From Bacteroidales bacterium (GTDB lineage Bacteria; Bacteroidota; Bacteroidia; Bacteroidales; Bacteroidaceae), in NCBI GenBank assembly GCA_015654535.1, contig JAATGU010000038.1, forward strand, positions 1-64,000: DNA of 64,000 nt, written 5' to 3'. The translations under genes were made by a program, and so were the position numbers. This document shows positions 27,255 to 35,927 of this stretch, in pieces. The notes under the pieces were generated by a model. The model was not told where the DNA came from, made no database searches, and saw nothing but the letters and a program-made list of their open reading frames with translations. The number at the start of each line of letters is the position of its first letter. Position 1 is the first letter of the stretch.

Positions 27255-28196
27255 TTATAAAATACGTATACTTTTATGTTTATTTTTACAGTGGTTCGAA
27301 AAATTTAAATCTGTTGAATAATTGATAAACAGATCATGGCTCCCACTCACCGCTCCAATTTTTGATGTAAATAGATCATAACCATATCCCATCGTTATAT
27401 TCTTTATCGTTGCTCCCACCAAAAACGTGACTGATGTGCCCGGACTATAAGAAAGCCCCCCACAAAAGGTTTTATCATTATAATGGTAAAACAAACGTCC
27501 CGTTAAGTCTACTTTTGTAGAAACCAAATCACTTTTTATTAAAAAAGAGGGCTGTATCCAAATTAACGGACTTTTAGTTTTAATATTGCCTCCACCTGTT
27601 AAATAAAGTGTAGGATCTACCTTAAATTCATTATTTTCCCCCATCAACACCGTTGGGGCAGTGAGATGAGTGACTGAAAAGCCTGCATAATACAACGGAT
27701 GTGTATAGAATGCTCCCAATCCGACATCCAGACTCATTCCGTTAACACTGGCAGTAGGAAAAGCGTCATCGCTTGTCTGATCACCTAAATAGATATTCGT
27801 AGGATCAAAAGAGATACTTAACGCCCCTAGCTGCATTCCAATTCCTAGCCTTCCTTTGCCCAAAGACATTTTATAAGAATACTGCAAACCGAATATCTGA
27901 TTTCTGAAAAGTCCGATAGATTCATTAAAAAGGCTGACCCCTATGCCTTGCTTTTTTCCGAGGAATTTGAACGGCATATCTGCACCAAAATACATTGATT
28001 TAGGAGCATTGGTAAAACCCATCAATTGCTGGCTATAAGCTCCCGAAACTGTTAATTTATCCGTTTGCCCCACATAAGCAGGGTTATAATACCCTGTTAC
28101 TGCCCAATATTGACTAAACTGCGCGTCAAACTGTGCGTTGGCAGCAAAGCAGCAAAGCAAAGCAAAAAAGAAGAATAAAAAACGTTTAATTATCAT
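27255..28196 (-). CDS. porP: PorP/SprF-family type IX secretion outer-membrane protein
   Basis: 313 aa. Signal peptide (1-21, RFLFFFFALLCCFAANA) then QFDAQFSQYWAVTGYYNPAYVGQ, the family hallmark, and an outer-membrane barrel of short beta strands (LTVSGAYSQQLMGF, IGVSLFNESIGLFRNQIFGLQYSY, KNITMGYGYDLFTS). PorP/SprF proteins are needed for secretion and are often encoded just before porK. Directly precedes gldK by 5 bp, so this is one operon of five genes. Its own promoter was not identified; the 100-bp region upstream is AT-rich. Confidence 0.93.
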   Translation of the reverse strand: MIIKRFLFFFFALLCCFAANAQFDAQFSQYWAVTGYYNPAYVGQTDKLTVSGAYSQQLMGFTNAPKSMYFGADMPFKFLGKKQGIGVSLFNESIGLFRNQIFGLQYSYKMSLGKGRLGIGMQLGALSISFDPTNIYLGDQTSDDAFPTASVNGMSLDVGLGAFYTHPLYYAGFSVTHLTAPTVLMGENNEFKVDPTLYLTGGGNIKTKSPLIWIQPSFLIKSDLVSTKVDLTGRLFYHYNDKTFCGGLSYSPGTSVTFLVGATIKNITMGYGYDLFTSKIGAVSGSHDLFINYSTDLNFSNHCKNKHKSIRIL

Positions 28197-28275
28197 TCAT
28201 ACATCCGGATCAAAATAAACACCTATATTATTAACTGCTAAAATAGCAATAAATTGTGTTACTTTCATTTGGCAA

Positions 28276-28308
28276 ACAAAAAAAGGAAGGTCTTTTACTA
28301 CCTTCCTT
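28276..28308 (-). terminator. Intrinsic terminator after the DUF2795 gene
   Basis: Minus-strand reading: stem AAGGAAGGT (28308-28300) / ACCTTCCTT (28291-28283) with an 8-nt loop, followed by TTTTTTT (28282-28276). Fifteen nt after the stop codon of the DUF2795 gene. Confidence 0.85.
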
Positions 28309-28322
28309 CTAATAAATTCGTT

Positions 28323-28544
28323 TTAATACTCTTCCTCATTAAAGAAGAAGTCTTCTTTGCTGGGATAATCCGGCCAAATATCTTCAATACTTTCATAGAT
28401 TTCACCCTCATCTTCCATTTCCTGAAGGTTTTCAATTACTTCAAGAGGTGCGCCGGAACGCATGGCGTAATCGATAAGTTCATCCTTGGATGCGGGCCAA
28501 GGTGCATCTTCTAGTTTAGATGCCAGTTCCAATGTCCAATACAT
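28323..28544 (-). CDS. DUF2795 small acidic protein
   Basis: 73 aa: begins MYWTLELASKLEDAPWPASKDELIDYAMRSG and ends in an acidic tail (FFFNEEEY). The N-terminal half matches the DUF2795 helical domain, a small family kept across Bacteroidota. No function is known. It has its own promoter (TACTTTTG at 28600-28593, minus strand) inside the end of the cobalamin adenosyltransferase gene and its own terminator, so it is expressed alone. Confidence 0.88.
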   Translation of the reverse strand: MYWTLELASKLEDAPWPASKDELIDYAMRSGAPLEVIENLQEMEDEGEIYESIEDIWPDYPSKEDFFFNEEEY

Positions 28545-28592
28545 AGTCGTTATATTAAAAATGATTACTAAACTCGTGTCTTAATTTTCCCG

Positions 28593-28622
28593 CAAAAGTA
28601 TAATAAATAATCTCATTTGCAA
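28593..28622 (-). promoter_or_regulatory. Promoter of the DUF2795 gene
   Basis: -7 box TACTTTTG (28600-28593) and a TTGC element (28622-28619) 18 nt upstream, 49 nt before the ATG. Overlaps the last codons of the adenosyltransferase gene. Confidence 0.55.
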
Positions 28623-29176
28623 GCTTTATCCCAAAATATTTCATTGTTTTTTTCATTCATATTCTGTTTTCGAGAAAGAATAAACAAATAATCTGATAAA
28701 CGATTAATAAATGCTATTACATTTTTATCAATGGGAGAGATTGCAGCAAATGAAAGTATACGTCTTTCCGCCCGCCGGCAAACTGTTCTACAGACATGAC
28801 AAAGAGCTGCTTCACGAGATCCTCCGGGGAGGATGAAACGATTGATCGGTGATAATTGTTCATCCATTTTATCGATCTGTTGTTCTATTTCTTCAATATC
28901 CGATAAAAGTATGATGCTAGCTGGATTAAGAGCTATTTTTTTCTGGTCAGTAGCCAGATAAGAACCAACGGAAAAAAGCTTATGCTGCACCTTAATAATA
29001 AAGTTCTTATCCACTTCATCCTTAAGATACGTAAAAAGCAAGCCTAAATGAGCATTTAACTCATCAACCGTGCCATACGATTCCAAGCGAACATCTGTTT
29101 TAGAAACTCTTGTTCCGCCTATCAGTCCGGTAGATCCCTGGTCTCCGGTTTTAGTATATACCATACTTTTCTTCAT
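28613..29176 (-). CDS. Cob(I)yrinic acid a,c-diamide adenosyltransferase (PduO/MMAB type)
   Basis: 187 aa. ATP:cobalamin adenosyltransferase that makes adenosylcobalamin, cytoplasmic trimer. Conserved ATP-binding N-terminus [20 protein letters not shown] (7-26) and [12 protein letters not shown], then FILPGG near 118-123 and the [11 protein letters not shown] helix. These mark the PduO family, not CobA or EutT. Supports B12-dependent enzymes such as methylmalonyl-CoA mutase in propionate-producing Bacteroides (established for the group). 46 bp after the methyltransferase gene. Confidence 0.94.
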   Translation of the reverse strand: MKKSMVYTKTGDQGSTGLIGGTRVSKTDVRLESYGTVDELNAHLGLLFTYLKDEVDKNFIIKVQHKLFSVGSYLATDQKKIALNPASIILLSDIEEIEQQIDKMDEQLSPINRFILPGGSREAALCHVCRTVCRRAERRILSFAAISPIDKNVIAFINRLSDYLFILSRKQNMNEKNNEIFWDKACK

Positions 29177-29222
29177 AGTTTTTTTTCTTTTTAGTACGTG
29201 TTATCTTAACACATAAATAGAA

Positions 29223-29948
29223 CTAAAAGTTGACAATATAGTGTTGCTTTATCTTTGTTTGATCAAAAAATATAATTCCTAAGTCATAAAGATCAAAGGT
29301 AATACCCAATCTTTGATCTTTCACAAGTTCTTTCCACCATTTTCTCATGGCTAAGGAAGCATAAATATCTCGTATCACAAAAACGGAATGAGGGTTAACT
29401 TTGTTCATACACTCTTCAAACATCATTTGAACTACATTCAAAGGATAATTTTTGGGATGTAAAAGTAAAAAGTCCAAAGATTCTAATTCTGAGATTGCTT
29501 CAATCACTAAAGAGGGAACGTCTCCCACTCGAAATTCTATCGGATTTTCATAAGAACTGAATAAACGAGTAGCTAATTTATTCGCCTGAGATTTTTCATC
29601 TAAAGTGACACAGCGAGCGTTTTTCCTAGCTGAAGAGAGATAAAGCGTACTTGCTCCGGCAGAAGTACCTATCTCAAGAATAGTGTTCGCTTGAGCATCA
29701 TTGAGCAATCGAAAAAGAAGTTTGCAGATTTTAGATTTTTCCAGAGAACGATTCCATAAAGCTGGATCTTGTTTGCGGGCCTTGCAGATAATTTTGTTTA
29801 AATGCTTATAATTATAATAAGGAGTTTTTTCATAAATAACTCCGGTAATTAAACTATAGGCAAAAGGAGAATGCACTCCATACCCTTTACGGCACCGAAA
29901 TCTTAGGAGCCAAATCAGTAGTCTACTATAAAATAGTTGTTTTTTCAT
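29223..29948 (-). CDS. Class I SAM-dependent methyltransferase (O-methyltransferase-like)
   Basis: 241 aa. SAM-binding motif I is seen as ANTILEIGTSAGASTLYLSSA (about 98-118), followed by CVTLDEKSQANKLATRLF and the motif around LDFLLLHPKNYP. The N-terminus YGVHSPFAYSLITGVIYEK is shared with a Bacteroidota group of O-methyltransferase-like proteins. Substrate unknown. It precedes the cobalamin adenosyltransferase by 46 bp on the same strand, so the two may be cotranscribed. A TATATTTG -7 box (30003-29996) lies 48 nt upstream. Confidence 0.85.
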   Translation of the reverse strand: MKKQLFYSRLLIWLLRFRCRKGYGVHSPFAYSLITGVIYEKTPYYNYKHLNKIICKARKQDPALWNRSLEKSKICKLLFRLLNDAQANTILEIGTSAGASTLYLSSARKNARCVTLDEKSQANKLATRLFSSYENPIEFRVGDVPSLVIEAISELESLDFLLLHPKNYPLNVVQMMFEECMNKVNPHSVFVIRDIYASLAMRKWWKELVKDQRLGITFDLYDLGIIFFDQTKIKQHYIVNF

Positions 29949-29978
29949 TGCACAAGAATCCGTATTATCACTGTACTT

Positions 29979-30003
29979 TCACAATTTTGTGAGGACAAAT
30001 ATA
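29979..30003 (-). promoter_or_regulatory. Promoter of the methyltransferase gene with operator-like palindrome
   Basis: -7 box TATATTTG (30003-29996, minus) followed immediately downstream by an inverted repeat TCACAA-TT-TTGTGA (29979-29992) spanning the likely transcription start, a place where a repressor could act. Inferred from sequence only. Confidence 0.45.
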
Positions 30004-30072
30004 ACATTTTCGGATTCAATTTACCTTAAGACACTGCATATAATTAAAAGTTTCTTTGAAATATTATAAATG

Positions 30073-30160
30073 TTCTGTACAAAAGATTGCATTCTTCTGT
30101 AGAGAACAATAAATTCTTTCGTACAAAAGAATTTATTGTTTTGTACGAAAGAATTTCAAT
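30073..30160. repeat. Four 22-bp tandem units able to form alternative hairpins
   Basis: GTAC/GTAG cores at 30077, 30099, 30121 and 30143 recur exactly every 22 bp; the units read TTCTGTACAAAAGATTGC.., TTCTGTAGAGAACAAT.., TTTCGTACAAAAGAATTT.. and TTTTGTACGAAAGAATTT... Adjacent units are inverted with respect to each other: 30111-30128 pairs perfectly with 30139-30156 (18 bp, 10-nt loop), and 30105-30119 pairs perfectly with 30126-30140 (15 bp, 6-nt loop). Both hairpins cannot form together. Function unknown. Confidence 0.75.
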
Positions 30161-30232
30161 TTGTCTTCACCTTTTTTAAACATATCAGTTGAGAGAGGTA
30201 TAAACGGCAGGATAAACGAGCTGATTTATCTA

Positions 30233-30280
30233 AAAAAACAAGGACAGCATTTTATTCCTTCACAGAAATAAAATACTGTC
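30233..30280 (-). terminator. Intrinsic terminator of the DUF4450-type enzyme gene
   Basis: Minus-strand stem GACAGTATTTTATT (30280-30267) / AATAAAATGCTGTC (30256-30243) with one mismatch and a 10-nt loop, followed by GTTTTTTTAG (30239-30230). 113 nt after the stop of the upstream gene. Confidence 0.75.
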
Positions 30281-30393
30281 TCTTGCCACACTAACAAATC
30301 TAATTTAAACAAACATCTAATATTACCTTTGTAGGGTTACACTCATTAACCCAATTATAACATCATTGGCGAGCGTCTCGAGTTGCAAACTTT

Positions 30394-33300
30394 TTAACTC
30401 TTTCGATGAATCAAGAGGAAGGTCAAGAAGTATCCCCGCACCTCCCTTGATGCTTCGTCCGTAGACGCCTGTATATGCAGTGCTTTCTCTAAGTTATCAC
30501 TCACCAAGCCCGACTGTAAATGCAGACGGTATGGACGGGAAGAAGAAAGTTTAAAGGCAGCTCCATCCACAAAGTAATCTTGCTCAATGGGGCACCAATT
30601 ATCAGGATTCACCAAGTTCAGCACTTCTGAAGTACCATCCTTATAAGTTACTCTCACCACTCCATTCACAAAGTGAGTCTGCATGTGATTTGTGGTACCA
30701 GCCATTAACAGATAAGCATGAGAGGCTTTACCCGTTAGCGAAACAGTTAGCCTATCTGGATAGTTGTTCCAAAGAGAGGTGAAAGCAATATTATTCCCTT
30801 CGGCCGGAGTCTTGAACGGCACTCCGATGGAAGTGGAAAGGATTCCATTGTTCACTTTAGACCGAACACCGGAGTCATCAATGGTGGCTGTTGATAGAGG
30901 ATGACACCATTCACCAATACCTTGTTTAGGTAACTGAAGAGTGGTATAAGGAGAGCGTGGAGCAAGATATTCGTTCTTAAAGATCTGGCTCACGGATGCG
31001 TTAAGTACTTTATCCATATTAACAGGTTCACATGTCGAGTTCACCACCTCTGCAAAAGCTTTAGTAATAACCTTTGGTTGCTCTTTCACTTCTATATTTA
31101 TCGGCATCCACCACTCCATTTGTCCTTGAAAAACCAAAGCAAACAACGTATGATTCCCAGCCTCAGCAACAATCGTTCCCGAAAGGGTGCTTTCAGAAGT
31201 CTTTGCATTGGCAAGTATTCCTTGTGGATCATAAAGCTTTTTGATTGGAGTAGTAAGTTTCAACGACCATGAAACGCCATTGGAAGCTGAACTAACAACC
31301 GGAATATTCATCAAAGCCTTTCCCGCCCAAGCAATCTCTACCTTATAATTCTTAGAGGGTAAAGAAGCAATCTGAATGATTGGATAACCGGCAGCCGATT
31401 CGATCAGCGTCCATTTTACCTCTTTTCCATTCACTTTTAATGATTTGATTTTATCTGAATGAGCGCGTATTTGTAAATCCAGCGCCAATTGCTTTTCAAA
31501 ATTCAGCTGAACAGTATACGTTTCCTTATTAGCCTTGCGTTTAAAAGCAAAATTAATATCAGGTGTAGTAATTGAAGCATGATCCCAAGCCGAAGGAAAG
31601 CCGGGGCGAAGCAAAATACGACCATTCATCGCATCGGGTATCACACCAAAAAGTCCCTGAACAAGTGCACGGGAAGCGACACCAATAGGGTCACCAAAAT
31701 CTCTGTAGCATTCACCACGAGCCGCGTCATAAAAACTGATCTGTCCTATATTGCCAGGACTACTTCCCAAATACATTCCATCGAGCACCGAGCTCTTTAA
31801 TAATTTAAAAGCTTCTTCATTTCTTCCTGCTTGCCAATAAGCTAGTGAAGTATGCATTACTTCAGCAAAGGCTACATTATTTATAGACCATGAATAAGGC
31901 ATCCAGTTGGTTGTAGAAATCGTAGCGTATCCTTCGTCTTTCAATCCTTTTGCCACAACAGGGATATGAGGAATTTCCGTATCCACATATCGGGTGGCTT
32001 GATAAGCCTGAAAAGGAGTGTGTACGTCTGAGTCAATAGCATGGTAAATAGTCCACACCGCAGCACTCTCATGAAGCTGTTTCTTTCCCATGAAGTCTTG
32101 ATATTCTGCCCAATGTCCTTTGGAAGGAATCCAGAGACGGGAGTTCAACGCACTAAGAATTTTCTGAGCTTCGGCAGCATAAGGCTTGGGGTCTTCTCCT
32201 ATCTTAGCGGCAATCTCCGCAGCCATACTGTTTGCCCGATAGTTGTAGGCTGAAGAATGGGTAACCGCTCCACTGTTGTAATAAAGAGCATCGCTGGCCC
32301 AAATACAACAATAAGCATCATAAAGTCCATCATCATCAGGATCAAAATTTCGTTTTTCCCAAGCAAGATGACGAGTCAGCACCGGCCACATTTGCTTGGC
32401 GTAGGCTAAATCTCCCGTCCAGTTAAAATGCCAAAGCAACTCATCAATATAACACAAGTTCATATCATAATGATGCATCTTAGTATTCTCCCGAGGATTG
32501 CGACAGATATAACCATTACTGTACATTTGCGTACCCCAACGTTTTTCGGAACGGGCAAGATTCATAGTACTATCCTGCGTAGGATGGGGGTAAATAGCCG
32601 GAACTTCCGTCACCTGACTTGCTGCATAAGCACTAAAATGAGAACGGGCACGATCATGCCATCCCAAAGCATCGCCGGTATACGCCGCACGCCAGCCACT
32701 TAACGGCATCCGCCAGCCCACTGCTCCATGAAGCCATACTTCTCCACTCCAAAGAGCATCGGCAGCAATGGCCAATGTTCCTCCAAGTGTATTAAAATAA
32801 GGATCGGGAGTATCAATCTTAATTCGTGAAGCCACTTCGACGCGAGCAGCTTCCGACTGAGTGAAACGGGTAGGCAAGTCTGAATAGCTTAATGCCTGAT
32901 CCAGATTAGAGGACTGTAGAGCCATGTAATAGGTTTTACCACCAAAGATGGGCAATTTACCATTCAATATAGGAATACTATCGGCAACAGTCAACTGTGC
33001 TCCTGTAGGGAATATTCCTGCCATCTCACGGACATCCTTCTTTCCAAACTTCACTAGAAACCGATTTTGATTGATTGAATAAACATTGCCTGTACAATAT
33101 TCCGGCTTCAAATCAAAGCTGTCATAAGGATCAACTCCCAAGTCACCTTCTCTACTGAATCGTTTATCAGCAACACCTCCAAAACGCCAAGTCAGAAATG
33201 TATTGGTAGGGATATTCTCTGCTTCAACCTTAAACACTGCTCCATCTGCACTATACATAGAAAGAGCCGTGATACGAATCAATCCTTTCCCCAATAAAGG

Positions 33301-33666
33301 ATCTTTGATAGTATAGATGCGGGAACCCGCACGATAACGACTCTCAATAAATGCTGCATTATTTAGAAGAAGGACTTTGGAACCGCAAACAATTCCAAAG
33401 CTAAGATTACCCCCCATACGAGGAAGATAAAGAGCAAATTCAGGTACATCGCTGGTTTCTACACGAAATCCTGTATGAGAGCCATAGAGTGCCCGATTAA
33501 ATTTTTTATCCCCGTTGACAATTACAAAATCCTCACCATCGGGAATATAACGCAACGTTCGTTGTGTTCCCCTTTGGGAATCATTCAGCGAAGCAAGTGG
33601 TTGCGCAGATGCTGCCACACCGATTAACAGGAGTGGCAGTATTTTCACAAATTTCAGATTGAACAT
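30394..33666 (-). CDS. Large secreted DUF4450-type six-hairpin glycosidase-like protein
   Basis: 1090 aa with a signal peptide (ILPLLLIGVAASAQP, cleaved near 21). The N-terminal third (RYIPDGEDFVIVNGDKKFNRALYGSHTGF) matches the DUF4450 type found in pectin loci of Bacteroides. The middle has an (alpha/alpha)6-toroid look, with GWRMPLSGWRAAYTGDALGW, GYICRNPRENTKMHHYDMN, NFDPDDDGLYDAYCCIWASD and ATISTTNWMPYSWSINNVA, typical of six-hairpin glycosidases. The C-terminus is beta-rich. Catalytic residues cannot be assigned with confidence. Probably removes a side group or acts on rhamnogalacturonan, judged from the locus. It follows the gene at 33719 by 52 bp on the same strand. Confidence 0.7.
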   Translation of the reverse strand: MFNLKFVKILPLLLIGVAASAQPLASLNDSQRGTQRTLRYIPDGEDFVIVNGDKKFNRALYGSHTGFRVETSDVPEFALYLPRMGGNLSFGIVCGSKVLLLNNAAFIESRYRAGSRIYTIKDPLLGKGLIRITALSMYSADGAVFKVEAENIPTNTFLTWRFGGVADKRFSREGDLGVDPYDSFDLKPEYCTGNVYSINQNRFLVKFGKKDVREMAGIFPTGAQLTVADSIPILNGKLPIFGGKTYYMALQSSNLDQALSYSDLPTRFTQSEAARVEVASRIKIDTPDPYFNTLGGTLAIAADALWSGEVWLHGAVGWRMPLSGWRAAYTGDALGWHDRARSHFSAYAASQVTEVPAIYPHPTQDSTMNLARSEKRWGTQMYSNGYICRNPRENTKMHHYDMNLCYIDELLWHFNWTGDLAYAKQMWPVLTRHLAWEKRNFDPDDDGLYDAYCCIWASDALYYNSGAVTHSSAYNYRANSMAAEIAAKIGEDPKPYAAEAQKILSALNSRLWIPSKGHWAEYQDFMGKKQLHESAAVWTIYHAIDSDVHTPFQAYQATRYVDTEIPHIPVVAKGLKDEGYATISTTNWMPYSWSINNVAFAEVMHTSLAYWQAGRNEEAFKLLKSSVLDGMYLGSSPGNIGQISFYDAARGECYRDFGDPIGVASRALVQGLFGVIPDAMNGRILLRPGFPSAWDHASITTPDINFAFKRKANKETYTVQLNFEKQLALDLQIRAHSDKIKSLKVNGKEVKWTLIESAAGYPIIQIASLPSKNYKVEIAWAGKALMNIPVVSSASNGVSWSLKLTTPIKKLYDPQGILANAKTSESTLSGTIVAEAGNHTLFALVFQGQMEWWMPINIEVKEQPKVITKAFAEVVNSTCEPVNMDKVLNASVSQIFKNEYLAPRSPYTTLQLPKQGIGEWCHPLSTATIDDSGVRSKVNNGILSTSIGVPFKTPAEGNNIAFTSLWNNYPDRLTVSLTGKASHAYLLMAGTTNHMQTHFVNGVVRVTYKDGTSEVLNLVNPDNWCPIEQDYFVDGAAFKLSSSRPYRLHLQSGLVSDNLEKALHIQASTDEASREVRGYFLTFLLIHRKS

Positions 33667-33718
33667 ATCTATATCTTTATTATCTCAAATTTGGTATTCT
33701 CTCTATCTAATATAATCA

Positions 33719-35824
33719 TCAAGGCATTGGAAGCAGACCTTCCCACTTCACATTCCAGTTGCCATCCTTAGGGAATCCGGGGTTTTTCTCTTTGCAACCA
33801 TCCCAACCAGCGCACATCATAGAAATGGCAGTAAGTAAACCACCATTGCCAGGAAGGTAAACACGCAAGCGATCATCCTGATAATTATGCCCGTTAACCA
33901 AATAAGTATTTGTCCGCTTATCCATCAAAAGAGCTCCTACAGCTTTATCAGGTTCACCAAGACGAGCAGCATTCATAGCTGTCATTGGATAATCCCATCC
34001 CCAAGTCTTTCCCCAGTTCCAGTTGTCCCAAATCCAGTTCAGCGTATTCTTCATATAGTCATTACGCACCAATTTACACTTAGGCAAAATTCCTTCAGCA
34101 CCAAGAACAGCCATATGATCGGAAGTAAAACGTATATCTTTATACGTATCAAGAGCGGTTTCTGCTGCCAAATACAAACCATCTTGTGAAGCAAGCGGTG
34201 AAAGTTTATCAATCAGTTCATCCCATCTCAAGTTACGTTTTTCGCCAGCGCGTTCACGCCATTTCTGAGCAATACTCATAGCAAAATGCCAATAAGAAAG
34301 TTCAAATGGAGGATTCACAGTTTCCGAAGCACGAAGGGTCTCTTGTGCAGGAATAGCTCCTTTCAAAATAAAGCGTCCCTCTAATTGATCATAAGTAGCA
34401 AAAGAATACATGAAAGCAGCAGTTTCCTGCACCATTTTATTATATTTCTTAATCACTTCGGGACTAGGATTACTTCGATAAAGCAATTCTGCCAAATAGA
34501 TCAAGTGAGGTTGTTGCCAAATAAGAAATGAACCTACTTTAGAAGGAGCTTCAATTCCGGAAGGATCTGTCATCTTCATCCAACGAACACCATCGAACCC
34601 TTGACGTTTTGCTATTTCTCTTGCTATCGGATAAACTTTTTCATACCATCCAAGCGTACGGTCCAATAGTTCAGGACGTCCCCATAAAGCAAACTGAGCC
34701 TGATGCCACCAAATCATTTCAAGATGGAATTTACCAAACCAAGAGTTATAAGTCAAGCCGGTTTCCTGTGGGGGAGTAGAACCGGCACATTGAATAGCAA
34801 GTAAATATTGTGAAAGTACAACACGGCGCTCCAATTCTTTGGCACGTACATCCTTGCAAGCTGAAAAGTCAACAGCTCCACCATTCTTCCAAAAAGAAAT
34901 CCAATAAGCATCAGACTCATTAAATGTCTCTGCAATCGAAGGTTGTTTATCTGTCTGTTCGTTGGGAGTAAACAGACAAGTAAATGCAAAGTCATCTGAC
35001 AAAGGAGTCAACACAAAATAATTCTTTTCTTTCTCGGTAAGTTTAGCCTCACCTTCCCAACGAATTTGCACATAATAAACAGTTGCGTCAATCTGTCTTT
35101 TCAGGATAGCAGAATGATCATCCTGACTAACTACAACAGTACTGTGTAACTCATTTTTTGTCCAGTCGCAAGCATCGTCGCTATGTCCACCTGAAGGATA
35201 TGGGAAGCGGAAGTTTACTGCCGGATGCAACGTTGAATGAATCTTTGCGGCAATCATATCTTTGTGAGGATGACAAGCAGTCTGCACTTCTACAGACTTA
35301 CCATTAAGATTAAAGCTGCTATTTATAAAACCTTTCCACAAGTTAAGCTCTTGTTTGATATTAGTAATATCAGCAGATTTTACCTCTTTACCTAGTTCAA
35401 AACCCACAATTCCTAAATGTAAACGGTGAGGATTGATACGAAACCAGTTAGATGCCTCCTTTTGACGCCCTGGTTCATTAAATTGAGTAGCATAAGGCTC
35501 TTGTTTTCCACGGCCAAAGTCATAGTTCTTTAGCGTTTCTTCTGGTTTATAATTTTCAGGATTAGCAAAACTATGCCATCCCCATTGAGATTGAGTGCCA
35601 AGCGGCACACCATTCGAGTACATTTCAGGAAATGTTTGCAAACCCGTAGCATCTACAGTATACGCAAATTCACCATTGCCCACAGATAGCGACGCAAGAG
35701 AATCAAATGCAGTGATCTGAGGATTATTGCGGGTAACCAAGGCCTGACGATCAATTGGCGCTTGCTTCCCTGCCCCACACGCTGACATAATCAACGCTAA
35801 ACAAGAATAGAAAATCTTCTTCAT
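33719..35824 (-). CDS. Secreted six-hairpin glycosidase-like lipoprotein
   Basis: 701 aa. Lipoprotein signal with Cys16 (LIMSAC). The N-terminal beta domain has AFDSLASLSVGNGEFAYTVDATGLQTFPEMY, a motif common to GH65/GH95-like six-hairpin enzymes, and the C-terminal toroid contains WFGKFHLEMIWWHQAQFALWGRPELL, RWMKMTDPSGIEAPS, and TWGWDYPMTAMNAARLG. These are seen in an uncharacterised group that sits in pectin PULs. Enzyme class is inferred; a specific family number is not claimed. Transcribed with the DUF4450-type gene. A terminator hairpin separates it from the pectate lyase gene upstream, so expression may be partly independent. Confidence 0.65.
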   Translation of the reverse strand: MKKIFYSCLALIMSACGAGKQAPIDRQALVTRNNPQITAFDSLASLSVGNGEFAYTVDATGLQTFPEMYSNGVPLGTQSQWGWHSFANPENYKPEETLKNYDFGRGKQEPYATQFNEPGRQKEASNWFRINPHRLHLGIVGFELGKEVKSADITNIKQELNLWKGFINSSFNLNGKSVEVQTACHPHKDMIAAKIHSTLHPAVNFRFPYPSGGHSDDACDWTKNELHSTVVVSQDDHSAILKRQIDATVYYVQIRWEGEAKLTEKEKNYFVLTPLSDDFAFTCLFTPNEQTDKQPSIAETFNESDAYWISFWKNGGAVDFSACKDVRAKELERRVVLSQYLLAIQCAGSTPPQETGLTYNSWFGKFHLEMIWWHQAQFALWGRPELLDRTLGWYEKVYPIAREIAKRQGFDGVRWMKMTDPSGIEAPSKVGSFLIWQQPHLIYLAELLYRSNPSPEVIKKYNKMVQETAAFMYSFATYDQLEGRFILKGAIPAQETLRASETVNPPFELSYWHFAMSIAQKWRERAGEKRNLRWDELIDKLSPLASQDGLYLAAETALDTYKDIRFTSDHMAVLGAEGILPKCKLVRNDYMKNTLNWIWDNWNWGKTWGWDYPMTAMNAARLGEPDKAVGALLMDKRTNTYLVNGHNYQDDRLRVYLPGNGGLLTAISMMCAGWDGCKEKNPGFPKDGNWNVKWEGLLPMP

Positions 35825-35860
35825 GGTATTTTCTTAGATAATGTTTTGAATATATATATG

Positions 35861-35894
35861 CAAAAATAGAAGTTAGTACGAAACTAACTTCTAT
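35861..35894 (-). terminator. Intrinsic terminator after the pectate lyase gene
   Basis: Minus-strand reading: 12-bp perfect stem (ATAGAAGTTAGT / ACTAACTTCTAT, 35894-35866) with a 5-nt loop, followed by TTTTTG (35865-35860). Lies 33 nt after the PL1 stop codon and before the next gene on the same strand. Confidence 0.8.
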
Positions 35895-35927
35895 AAACAA
35901 TGATATTTATGCTGTGATATTTGATAG

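Larger units (their letters stand above)
29949..30393. other. 445-bp intergenic region
   Basis: No gene. Holds the methyltransferase promoter (29979-30003), a four-unit 22-bp repeat (30073-30160), and the terminator of the large enzyme gene to its right (30233-30280). The remaining 30281-30393 shows nothing recognisable. Confidence 0.75.
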
